Assembly: GCA_903930515.1 (NCBI GenBank)
Contig: CAIYYW010000112.1
Span: forward strand, 1 to 5,844
Source: an uncultured delta proteobacterium
GTDB taxonomy: Bacteria > RBG-13-61-14 > DRUE01
Direction: 5' to 3'
Length of the DNA: 5,844 bases
Positions 1 to 5,707 of this stretch are shown here, in pieces. The notes beneath the pieces were generated by a model. The model did not search any database, had not been told where the DNA came from, and was given only the letters and a program-made list of their open reading frames with translations. Position numbers and translations under genes: made by a program. Within the stretch, counting starts at the first letter, position 1, and every line of letters begins with the position of its first letter.

Positions 1-457
1 ACCGGGTCTGGCAAACGCTCTGATCAAAGGCCCAGGGGATTTCCAGGATCAGCTCGCTGATTTGGGACAACTCGGAATTTTCCCGGCAACATACGCAAAC
101 CACCGGGCAGCCGAATTCCTGTTTCGCCTTCTTCACCGAAAGCACGACTTCGGAGGTCGCCCCGGAACGGCTGGGGGCGATGATCACCGTATCCTGGAGC
201 AGCTTTTGGTAATGATCAAAATTGACCAGCAGGTCTCCGGCCGCGATTGAGTTTGCCGGAACCCCGAGTCTTTGTTGGGCGGAGATTTGCGCGCTCCGGC
301 ATTGGAAATAGCTGGAGCCGCATCCGATAAAAGTCAGGCTCCGGCGCCGGCGCTTCTGAAAAAACTTTTTGATCCCGCCGGATTGCTTCAGAAAATACCG
401 ATAAGTTTTTCCCAGCGCCGGATACTGCCCGAAAATTTCCCGCTCGGTCAGAGACAT
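1..457 (-). CDS. SIS-domain sugar-phosphate isomerase/deaminase-like protein (AgaS/GlmS C-terminal type), 3' end outside window
   Basis: Only the first 152 codons are present; the reading frame stays open to the window edge. The start ATG reads leftward from 457 and is preceded by an AGGGAG-type ribosome binding site about 5 nt upstream. The N-terminus begins MSLTEREIFGQYPAL, the usual short lead-in of this family. A sugar-isomerase (SIS) fold then follows: GCGSSYF at residues 45-51 corresponds to the first phosphosugar-binding loop, and SRSGATSE at 96-103 is the conserved phosphate-binding serine loop. The last visible residues (FDQSVCQTR) match the 'ESV.(M/Q)TRS' stretch that precedes the second half of AgaS/GlmS-like proteins. 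Family knowledge points to binding or isomerisation/deamination of an amino-sugar or ketose phosphate in the cytoplasm. No N-terminal glutaminase domain is present, so this is not full GlmS. The exact substrate is not determined. It is transcribed divergently from the AAA ATPase gene. Confidence 0.88.
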   Translation of the reverse strand, partial: MSLTEREIFGQYPALGKTYRYFLKQSGGIKKFFQKRRRRSLTFIGCGSSYFQCRSAQISAQQRLGVPANSIAAGDLLVNFDHYQKLLQDTVIIAPSRSGATSEVVLSVKKAKQEFGCPVVCVCCRENSELSQISELILEIPWAFDQSVCQTR

Positions 458-497
458 TGCTTCTCCCTGCGATCCCCCCACCCCGATTTTGCAAAAT

Positions 498-525
498 ATC
501 ATAGCCCATTCCCGAGGGAAAGCAA
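498..525 (-). promoter_or_regulatory. Candidate sigma70-type promoter for the SIS-domain gene
   Basis: On the minus strand, TTGCTT (525-520) is followed after 16 nt by TATGAT (503-498). This predicts a transcript start near 491 and a leader of about 34 nt containing the AGGGAG ribosome binding site. The spacer contains the dyad TTCCC-GA-GGGAA (509-520), a plausible operator position. Called by eye from consensus match only. Confidence 0.5.
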
Positions 526-537
526 TTCCTTTGCCGA

Positions 538-567
538 TTGAACTTCCAAGAGAAATAGTGATATGAT
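538..567 (+). promoter_or_regulatory. Candidate sigma70-type promoter overlapping the AAA ATPase start
   Basis: TTGAAC (538-543) is followed after 18 nt by TATGAT (562-567). The predicted transcript start, about 7 nt after the hexamer, is position 574 or 575, exactly at the second in-frame ATG (575) of the AAA gene. If the promoter is real, the ATG at 563 is not transcribed and the message is leaderless from 575. The call rests on consensus match and spacing alone. Confidence 0.42.
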
Positions 568-2101
568 CAAGGCGATGAAGGAGCTGGAGCAAGAACTGAA
601 ATTATTGATTCAATCCGGGCATCACCTGATTTATCTCTTGAGCTTTGAAGAGGACCGGGCCCAGGCGCTGTTGGAGAAGCTGGCGCCGGGATTCTCGTCG
701 CGGGTTTCCAGCTGGTCCATCGCCCGCGGGATTGAACACGCCGGCGCCGGCGCGCAACCCGAGCCGAACTCCGCTTTAGCCGGGGTGGTCAAGGAAAAGG
801 ACCCGACCTGGTTTATTTTATTTGATTTTCATCCCTATCTGGAAGACCCCTACCTGGTGCGGGCCTTGCGCGAGTTGTATCCGGTGCTGGTTCAGCGGAA
901 ACAGTTCATCTTTATCGTCGCGCCGGTCCTGCGGATTCCGCTGGAATTGGAAAAGGAGATCGTGACTTTGGAGCTTCCGCTCCCGGAGGCCGCGGATTTG
1001 AGCCGGATTCTGGAGGGAGTGATCGCCGGGCTGGAAAAGAGCCGGAAACAGCCGGTCAAGCTGGAGCCGTCGCTGCAGGAGAAAATGGTCCGGGCCGGCC
1101 TGGGCCTGACCCAGCGCGAGGCGCAACGGGTATTTCTCCGGGCTTTGATTGAGCATCCGGAATTCCGGGAAGTGAATTTGGACGCGATCCTTTTCCAGAA
1201 AAAACAGATCATCCGCCAGCAAAACCTGCTGGAATTTTACCAGGTGAGCGAACACCTGGAAGAAGTGGGAGGGCTGGACCTGTTGAAAGGATGGCTCAAG
1301 AGCCGGAGCAAGGCCTTCAGCGAGGACGCGAGGAAATACGGTTTGCCCGCGCCCCGGGGATTGCTTTTGCTGGGAATCCAGGGCTGCGGGAAAAGCCTGT
1401 GCGCCAAAGCCGTGTCCAACCTCTGGAAGCTGCCCCTGCTCCGCTTTGACACCAGCCTGATCCTCGGATCCTACCAGGCGCCTCCGGAAGTGAACATCCG
1501 CCGGGCCATGCAACTGGCTGAATCCATCTCGCCCTGCGTGCTCTGGATAGACGAGATTGAAAAAGGGTTCAGCGCCCAACTGGTTTCCGGAAAAGAAGCC
1601 AGCGGAGCGGTCGCGCGCGCGTTCGCGGGTTTCCTGGTCTGGCTCCAGGAGCGACGGAAAGCGGTTTATGTCATCGCCACGGCCAATTCCATCACCGAGC
1701 TTCCGCCCGAGTTGGTCCGGAAGGGAAGGTTTGACGAGATCTTCTTCGTGGACCTGCCCAAGGTTCACGAGCGGGAGGAAATCTTCGCGATCCATTTGAC
1801 CAAGCGCGGGAGAGACCCGATAAATTTCCAGTTGAAAACCCTGGCGGAAAACAGCGAGGGGTTCAGCGGATCGGAAATTGAGCAGAGCATCATCTCCGCG
1901 ATGTATCAGGCCTTCACCGAGGGCAGGGAACTCAACAGCCCGGACATTATCAAAGCCCTTTCCGAGACCGTACCCCTGAGCCAGACCATGGAGGAGCGGG
2001 TGGAAGAACTCCGAACCTGGGCCAAAGACCGCGCCCGGCCGGCATCTCTGGACACCAAGCTGAGTGACCTGCTCTCCTTTGGACCCGGAGATAAAAAATG
2101 A
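563..2101 (+). CDS. Ycf46-like AAA+ ATPase
   Basis: This 512-residue protein has the two-part layout of the Ycf46 family. The N-terminal region (about 1-230) opens with a helix and 'HHLIYLLSFEEDRAQALL', resembling a degenerate P-loop domain. A complete AAA module follows: Walker A GIQGCGKS at 271-278 (K277), Walker B CVLWIDE at 325-331 (D330, E331), sensor-1 Asn N375 in IATAN, arginine-finger candidates R386 and R389 in RKGRFDEIF, and the GFSGSEIE helix at 433-440. These residues predict a competent hexameric ATPase. In cyanobacteria Ycf46 is linked to inorganic-carbon and photosynthesis responses; that role cannot be assumed here, and the substrate is unknown. The ATG at 563 has only a weak AAGAGA upstream at about 9-10 nt. 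The in-frame ATG at 575 (product 508 aa) is a serious alternative because a promoter-like hexamer lies 7 nt before it. The stop overlaps the cupin start. Confidence 0.9.
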   Translation: MIKAMKELEQELKLLIQSGHHLIYLLSFEEDRAQALLEKLAPGFSSRVSSWSIARGIEHAGAGAQPEPNSALAGVVKEKDPTWFILFDFHPYLEDPYLVRALRELYPVLVQRKQFIFIVAPVLRIPLELEKEIVTLELPLPEAADLSRILEGVIAGLEKSRKQPVKLEPSLQEKMVRAGLGLTQREAQRVFLRALIEHPEFREVNLDAILFQKKQIIRQQNLLEFYQVSEHLEEVGGLDLLKGWLKSRSKAFSEDARKYGLPAPRGLLLLGIQGCGKSLCAKAVSNLWKLPLLRFDTSLILGSYQAPPEVNIRRAMQLAESISPCVLWIDEIEKGFSAQLVSGKEASGAVARAFAGFLVWLQERRKAVYVIATANSITELPPELVRKGRFDEIFFVDLPKVHEREEIFAIHLTKRGRDPINFQLKTLAENSEGFSGSEIEQSIISAMYQAFTEGRELNSPDIIKALSETVPLSQTMEERVEELRTWAKDRARPASLDTKLSDLLSFGPGDKK

Positions 2102-2436
2102 AACTGAGGTTTCGGCTGGATGATAAAAAACCCCTGGTAATGGCCAAAGGCATCAACGGCCTCCCGATCGGGCTGGAAAAGGCTATGATCAATATCGTGG
2201 AACTGGAGCCGGATTCGGTTATCCCCGTTCACAGCCATCCCGAGGAACAAATCTCTTTGATCATTTCCGGCGAATTGGAATTTGAAATGGGGGATGACAA
2301 ATTCAGGCTCGGCCCCGGAGAAGTTTTATTGATCCCGGCCAATCTCAAGCATGGGGCCAAGTCCCTGAAGAAAACTTTGGCCTATGACTGCTTCTCCCCG
2401 CCCCGATGGGATTACCTGGAAAAGATCAGGAAATAA
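2098..2436 (+). CDS. Small single-domain cupin, probable metal-binding
   Basis: A 112-residue protein consisting of one cupin barrel. Motif 1 is H45-S-H47-PEE-Q51-x6-G58, with Gln in place of the canonical Glu; this H.HP.EQ variant is common among small cupins related to KdgF. Motif 2 is GPGEVLLIPANLKHGA with H85. H45, H47, Q51 and H85 are the expected metal ligands. The C-terminal 'DCFSPPRWDYL' is also a familiar ending in this subfamily. Possible roles include ring-opening or isomerisation of a sugar-derived compound, or ligand sensing; the sequence does not choose between them. The start is supported by GGAG about 8 nt upstream. The ATGA overlap with the AAA stop indicates translational coupling. 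Length is normal for the family. Confidence 0.88.
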   Translation: MKLRFRLDDKKPLVMAKGINGLPIGLEKAMINIVELEPDSVIPVHSHPEEQISLIISGELEFEMGDDKFRLGPGEVLLIPANLKHGAKSLKKTLAYDCFSPPRWDYLEKIRK

Positions 2437-2439
2437 TAT
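2434..2439 (+). promoter_or_regulatory. Possible internal -10 hexamer before the first phosphatase gene
   Basis: TAATAT overlaps the cupin stop codon and lies exactly 7 nt before the ATG at 2447. No convincing -35 is visible at 16-18 nt. It is listed because the spacing repeats that seen at 562-567 and 3264-3269. On its own it would not be called. Confidence 0.2.
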
Positions 2440-2446
2440 TTTCCCG

Positions 2447-3103
2447 ATGCCTAAAAAAGTCAGCAAAAAAATCATCATCGCCGCCATCCTGACCGTTGCC
2501 CTGTTTGCGCTCGGGCTGGGTGGATATTATGGCTGGCGGAACCCGACCCGGCGCAGCAATCCGATTAATTTCAGCGTGGTCGTCCCGGACAAGCTTTACC
2601 GGAGCGGTCAGCCCCGGGCGGATGATCTCAGGCGGATGGCAAAGGAGTACGGCATTAAGACCGTTGTTTGCATGAGCGCGGATGGCGATGAGGGATGGGG
2701 TGTGAGAAAAGCCGCGCAGGAATTGGGGATCAAGGTGGTTGGGATCAAAATGAGCGAGACCTTGATTCCCGGGCCGGAACAGTCAAGTTTGGTCTTGAAG
2801 CTGATTACCGGGAGGCCGGTTAAATATCGGGATTATGAGAGGATGATCCAGGAATGGCCCGGGCCCGCGGACGACCCGGTTTCTTTTCCCGGCCCGGTTT
2901 TGCTTCATTGCTATAAAGGCAAGGACCGGACCGGCTATATGATTGCCTTGTACCGGATTTGCCTTCAAGGCTGGCCGGTGGAAAAGGCCGGGAAGGAAAT
3001 GCGCGAACACTATCATCGGCAATGGATCTGGACCACGCCCCAATTCTTGAAAGCGGCCAGGGAAATCAAGCCCGCCCAATCTTGCCCCTCAATCATCCCC
3101 TAA
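2447..3103 (+). CDS. Membrane-anchored dual-specificity/tyrosine phosphatase-like protein, copy 1
   Basis: The chosen start gives 218 residues. A longer in-frame ATG at 2384 lies inside the cupin gene and would bury the membrane segment, so it is rejected. A lysine-rich N-terminus (MPKKVSKK) precedes one hydrophobic segment at about residues 9-29. This implies a signal anchor with the catalytic part probably outside the cytoplasm, or an uncleaved signal peptide. The family N-terminal motif LYRSGQP is at 50-56. The phosphate-binding loop is HCYKGKDRT at 154-162, with nucleophile C155 and R161. The general-acid Asp usual about 30 residues before the Cys is not obvious. An insert YERMIQEWPGPADDPV (130-145) sits between the core helix and the P-loop and is shared with copy 2. 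The C-terminus ends in CPSIIP (C213). The substrate could be phosphotyrosine, phospholipid or another phosphoester. Only a weak AGG lies upstream, at an unfavourable distance of about 15 nt. Confidence 0.82.
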   Translation: MPKKVSKKIIIAAILTVALFALGLGGYYGWRNPTRRSNPINFSVVVPDKLYRSGQPRADDLRRMAKEYGIKTVVCMSADGDEGWGVRKAAQELGIKVVGIKMSETLIPGPEQSSLVLKLITGRPVKYRDYERMIQEWPGPADDPVSFPGPVLLHCYKGKDRTGYMIALYRICLQGWPVEKAGKEMREHYHRQWIWTTPQFLKAAREIKPAQSCPSIIP

Positions 3104-3112
3104 GAATTTCCA

Positions 3113-3244
3113 TCACCGGCAAAAATTTTTCAAACCAGGAATGCGCAAAATACGCCCTCTTTCGTCTTCGGACCTTTGATCGGTGGCGGCCGCATTTAGT
3201 CCCGCTTTAAGGCGGGATCCGGGGTTTGCGACCCTTGCCGGTGA
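3113..3244. repeat. Ends of a 10-bp perfect inverted repeat enclosing 112 bp
   Basis: TCACCGGCAA at 3113-3122 is the exact reverse complement of TTGCCGGTGA at 3235-3244. The right arm overlaps the proposed -35 element (3241-3246) of the next promoter. The arms could be operator half-sites, the base of a long RNA fold, or ends of a miniature element. No clear target-site duplication flanks them. A chance match in a gap this short is uncommon but possible. Confidence 0.35.
3199..3218. other. GC-rich hairpin, possible REP-like palindrome or weak terminator
   Basis: GTCCCGC and GCGGGAT pair as a 7-bp stem (outermost pair G-U) around a TTTAAG loop. No T-run follows on the + strand, so a canonical intrinsic terminator is not supported. 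Short, symmetric palindromes of this type in gaps are often dispersed repeats, but no second copy lies in the window. Confidence 0.4.
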
Positions 3245-3269
3245 AATCGCGACAAACGGATGCTATAAT
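3241..3269 (+). promoter_or_regulatory. Extended -10 promoter for the phosphatase 2 / nadB unit
   Basis: TGCTATAAT (3261-3269) is a perfect -10 hexamer with the extended TG element. GTGAAA (3241-3246) matches the -35 consensus at four of six positions with a 17-nt spacer. The predicted transcript start is 3276 or 3277, coinciding with the A of the ATG at 3277, so the message would be leaderless. The strong -10 makes this the best promoter in the window. Confidence 0.65.
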
Positions 3270-3276
3270 TTATTCA

Positions 3277-3936
3277 ATGAAGCCAAAGACCAAGAAGGCT
3301 CTGGAGATTTTTTTCATCCTGCTGATGGGAATCGGCGCGGTTGACCTGGGATTATGGGTGTTCCACCGGGGATGGCTGTTGAATTTCGGGGAAGTGATTC
3401 CGGGGTATCTTTATAGGAGCGGCGAGTTCCATTCCGGGGATTTGAACAGTTTGGTGAAGAAATACGGGATCAAGACCATTATCTGCCTGAAGGGCAAAGA
3501 AAACCGTGAGGTTGAGGAGCAGGCGAAAAAGCTGGGATTGAACCTGGTCAGTGTGCGGTTGCACGCGGAGCGGCCTCCCGGCCCGGAAACCCTCTCGCTC
3601 CTGATGAAAATCCTTTCCGACAAAAGCTTTGACAAAAAAGATTACAACTGGCTGATCGAGGAATGGGTCGGGCCGGAGCAAGACCCGGTCAGGCTTCCCC
3701 CGCCCTACCTGGTCCATTGCCAGATGGGCGCGGACCGGACCGGGTATTTGATCGCGGTTTACCGGATTTGTTTTCAAGGTTGGAGCGGGAAATCCGCGCG
3801 GATGGAAATGCTCAGATACTATCATTTCCCGCCCCGGTTTCCGCGGTTGTGGGAGGACCTGAGAAAACTTGACCCGGATCAATTCTGTCCCGCGATCAAT
3901 CCGGAATACCATCCGGTTTCCCGCGGGAATGGTTGA
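3277..3936 (+). CDS. Membrane-anchored dual-specificity/tyrosine phosphatase-like protein, copy 2
   Basis: This 219-residue protein is a clear paralogue of the one at 2447-3103. A basic start (MKPKTKK) leads into a hydrophobic segment at about 8-29, followed by LYRSGEF, then the P-loop HCQMGADRT at 147-155 with nucleophile C148 and R154. The insert YNWLIEEWVGPEQDPV and the C-terminal CPAINP (C204) match copy 1. As in copy 1, no conserved general-acid Asp is apparent. An in-frame ATG at 3226 exists, but it adds a polar leader before the membrane segment and lies upstream of the -10 box, so 3277 is preferred. There is no Shine-Dalgarno sequence before 3277, consistent with leaderless translation. 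The stop is 10 nt before the preferred nadB start, so the two are likely co-transcribed. Substrate and cellular role are unknown. Confidence 0.82.
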   Translation: MKPKTKKALEIFFILLMGIGAVDLGLWVFHRGWLLNFGEVIPGYLYRSGEFHSGDLNSLVKKYGIKTIICLKGKENREVEEQAKKLGLNLVSVRLHAERPPGPETLSLLMKILSDKSFDKKDYNWLIEEWVGPEQDPVRLPPPYLVHCQMGADRTGYLIAVYRICFQGWSGKSARMEMLRYYHFPPRFPRLWEDLRKLDPDQFCPAINPEYHPVSRGNG

Positions 3937-3942
3937 AGGAGG
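3936..3942 (+). promoter_or_regulatory. Strong Shine-Dalgarno that decides the nadB start
   Basis: AAGGAGG begins on the last base of the preceding stop codon and ends 4 nt before the TTG at 3947. It lies downstream of the competing ATG at 3929, which has no comparable site, so it favours TTG initiation. Confidence 0.6.
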
Positions 3943-3946
3943 AGCT

Positions 3947-5587
3947 TTGGATCAGGAACTGATTGAAACCGACCTGCTGGTGATCGGCTCGGGCGTGGCC
4001 GGATTGTTCTTCGCGCTCAAGAGCCAGGGGTTGGGCAAGATTCTGGTGGTGAGCAAGCGCGAGCTTTGGGAATCCGCCAGCTATTACGCGCAGGGCGGAG
4101 TGGCCAGCGTGGTTTCCGACCAGGATTCCTTTGAGTCGCATATCCAGGACACGCTCTCCGCGGGAGCCGGGTTGTGCCGGCCTGGGATCGTGGAGATGGT
4201 GGTGAAGAGCGGCCCGGAGCGGATCCAGGAATTGATCCGGCTGGGAGTAAAATTTTCCACCCGGAACCAGGACCAGCGGGAATTATTTGAAAACTTCCCC
4301 CATAGCGATTTTGATCTGGCCCGAGAAGGCGCGCACAGCCGTCCGCGCATCCTCCATTCGCAGGACGCCACGGGCAAGGAGTTGGAGGGGGTTTTGCTCC
4401 GGAATTGCCAGAAATCATCCTCAATCCATTTTTGGGAATTCCATCAGGCCATTGATCTGATCACCAGCGAGAAGCTGGGCGAACCCGGGCCCAACCGCGT
4501 CCTGGGCGCATACGCCCTAGACCTCAAGACCGGCGCGATCAAGACCATCTCGGCCCGCGCCGTGATCCTGGCCGCGGGAGGGGCGGGCAAGGTTTTCCTT
4601 TATACCTCCAACCCGGACCTGGCCACCGGGGACGGCATCGCCATGGCCTATCGGGCCGGAGCCGAGATCGCCAACCTGGAATTCTTCCAGTTCCATCCCA
4701 CCTGCCTGTATCACCCGGAGGCCAAATCCTTCCTGATTTCAGAGGCGGTTCGCGGGGAAGGCGCCTTGCTCCGGACGGTCTCCGGCGAGCGTTTTATGCC
4801 CAAGTATCATCATTTGGCCGAATTGGCCCCGCGGGATGTGGTTGCCCGGGCGATTGACCAGGAGATGAAAAATTCGGGCGCGGACTATGTGCTTCTGGAC
4901 ATCACCCATCAGCCCGCGCATTTCATCCGGGAACGCTTCCCGAACATTTACAAGACCCTCAAGCAATACGGGTTCGACCTGACCAAAGACCCGATCCCGG
5001 TGGTGCCGGCGGCTCATTATATCTGCGGCGGAATCCAGAGCGACGAGAACGCCGGGACCAGCCTGGAGGGATTGTTCGCCATCGGCGAAAACGCCTGCAC
5101 CGGTCTCCACGGCGCCAACCGGCTCGCGTCCAATTCCCTTCTGGAGGCCCTGGTGTTCGCGGAACGCGCCAGCCGGTCCGCGGCAAAATATTTGGCCGAA
5201 AAAAAACCGGGACTAAACATTCCGCTCTGGGAAACGGGGAAAGCGGACAAGCTGGTGGAGCCGATGGTGATCAAGCATAACTGGCTGGAAATCAGAAGGA
5301 CTACCTGGAACTATATCGGGATCGTGAGAAGCGACCAATGGCTGAGCCAGGCCCGGCGCCGGATGGATTTGATCCAGGAAGAAATCAGGCAGTATTACTG
5401 GAACTACCTGGTCACCGGCGGCCTGGTGGAGTTAAGGAATATCGCGATTATGGCCGACCTGATCGCCAGGTGCGCCATTTACCGCGAGGAAAGCCGGGGG
5501 GCGCATTACAACCTGAACCATCCCGAGCCGAACCCGGAATGGGCGAGAGACACGGTTTTTCAAAAAGATTCCGGGTTCCTGAAATAA
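3947..5587 (+). CDS. nadB: L-aspartate oxidase
   Basis: This FAD flavoprotein oxidises L-aspartate to iminoaspartate, which NadA condenses with dihydroxyacetone phosphate to quinolinate in de novo NAD synthesis. From TTG 3947 the product is 546 residues, close to the 540 of E. coli NadB. The dinucleotide-binding motif GSGVAG is at 14-19, followed by YAQGGVASV and the HSRPRILHSQDATG stretch. The active-site positions are FHPT H250, S265-E266 before RGEG, R296, H357 in HYICGGI and R392 in GLHGANRLASNS. All five sit six residues beyond the E. coli positions H244, T259-E260, R290, H351 and R386, supporting orthology. The IRRTTWNYIGIVR C-terminal helix region is intact. NadA and NadC are not in the window. 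An ATG at 3929 (552 aa) overlaps the upstream stop and is the alternative start; the strong AAGGAGG favours TTG. The two genes probably form one operon. Confidence 0.95.
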   Translation: MDQELIETDLLVIGSGVAGLFFALKSQGLGKILVVSKRELWESASYYAQGGVASVVSDQDSFESHIQDTLSAGAGLCRPGIVEMVVKSGPERIQELIRLGVKFSTRNQDQRELFENFPHSDFDLAREGAHSRPRILHSQDATGKELEGVLLRNCQKSSSIHFWEFHQAIDLITSEKLGEPGPNRVLGAYALDLKTGAIKTISARAVILAAGGAGKVFLYTSNPDLATGDGIAMAYRAGAEIANLEFFQFHPTCLYHPEAKSFLISEAVRGEGALLRTVSGERFMPKYHHLAELAPRDVVARAIDQEMKNSGADYVLLDITHQPAHFIRERFPNIYKTLKQYGFDLTKDPIPVVPAAHYICGGIQSDENAGTSLEGLFAIGENACTGLHGANRLASNSLLEALVFAERASRSAAKYLAEKKPGLNIPLWETGKADKLVEPMVIKHNWLEIRRTTWNYIGIVRSDQWLSQARRRMDLIQEEIRQYYWNYLVTGGLVELRNIAIMADLIARCAIYREESRGAHYNLNHPEPNPEWARDTVFQKDSGFLK

Positions 5588-5707
5588 TTCCAAAAAAAAT
5601 ACAGGCCCTTCCGTCTATTAGTTTAAGGGTGGGGTGTCAAGGCTGAAAGCTTGCAGTAATAGCTAAAAGAGAAAGCCGCCCTGTCCTCCAAGAAAGGTGG
5701 GTGGAAA
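5588..5707 (+). ncRNA. Candidate structured 5' leader upstream of the last gene
   Basis: These 120 non-coding bases show nested pairing. AGGGTGG (5626-5632) can pair with CCGCCCT (5676-5682) using one G-U pair. Inside lies a small hairpin, CAAG-g-CT (5638-5644) with AGCTTG (5648-5653), closed by a GAA loop. The CCGCCC strand can instead pair with GGGTGG (5699-5704), between the ribosome binding site and the ATG at 5708. CCTCC (5685-5689) can face GGTGG (5696-5700) across one U-U mismatch. This resembles a switchable leader. It matches no riboswitch class I recognise. No clear promoter or nadB terminator is seen. Confidence 0.3.

Larger units (their letters stand above)
3104..3276. other. Intergenic region between the two phosphatase genes
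   Basis: This 173-bp gap has no convincing ORF of its own. It contains a 10-bp inverted repeat (3113-3122 and 3235-3244), an AAAAATTTTT palindrome just after the left arm, the GC hairpin at 3199-3218, and the promoter of the second phosphatase at its right end. A strong terminator with a U-tract is not visible, so the first cluster may read through. Confidence 0.6.

Noticed and set aside
216-509. A 97-codon minus-strand frame spanning the start of the SIS gene
   Set aside because: The frame at 457-1 on the same strand encodes the conserved GCGSS and SRSG motifs. This alternative frame encodes none and crosses the promoter region.
818-1795. A 325-codon open frame on the minus strand inside the AAA ATPase gene
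   Set aside because: It lies entirely antisense to a gene with intact AAA motifs. Its translation is rich in Gln, Arg and Phe with no recognisable domain, typical of an antisense shadow in GC-rich coding DNA.
2384-2446. Upstream in-frame ATG extending phosphatase copy 1 by 21 residues
   Set aside because: It lies inside the cupin gene and places a polar stretch before the basic-hydrophobic anchor. The paralogue begins directly with the basic anchor.
3117-3130. AAAAATTTTT after the first phosphatase gene as a terminator
   Set aside because: It is a simple AT palindrome with no GC stem before the T-run, so it does not meet intrinsic terminator form.
3186-3193. GCGGCCGC palindrome
   Set aside because: An 8-bp GC palindrome is expected occasionally in this composition and has no partner or context suggesting function.
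3235-3269. TTGCCG (3235-3240) as the -35 of the phosphatase 2 promoter
   Set aside because: The spacer to TATAAT would be 23 nt, too long; GTGAAA at 3241-3246 gives 17 nt.
3352-3912. A 186-codon minus-strand frame opposite the second phosphatase
   Set aside because: It is antisense to a gene with an intact CX5R loop and has no family features. The paralogous gene shows a similar antisense shadow at 2783-3079, as expected from shared codon pattern.
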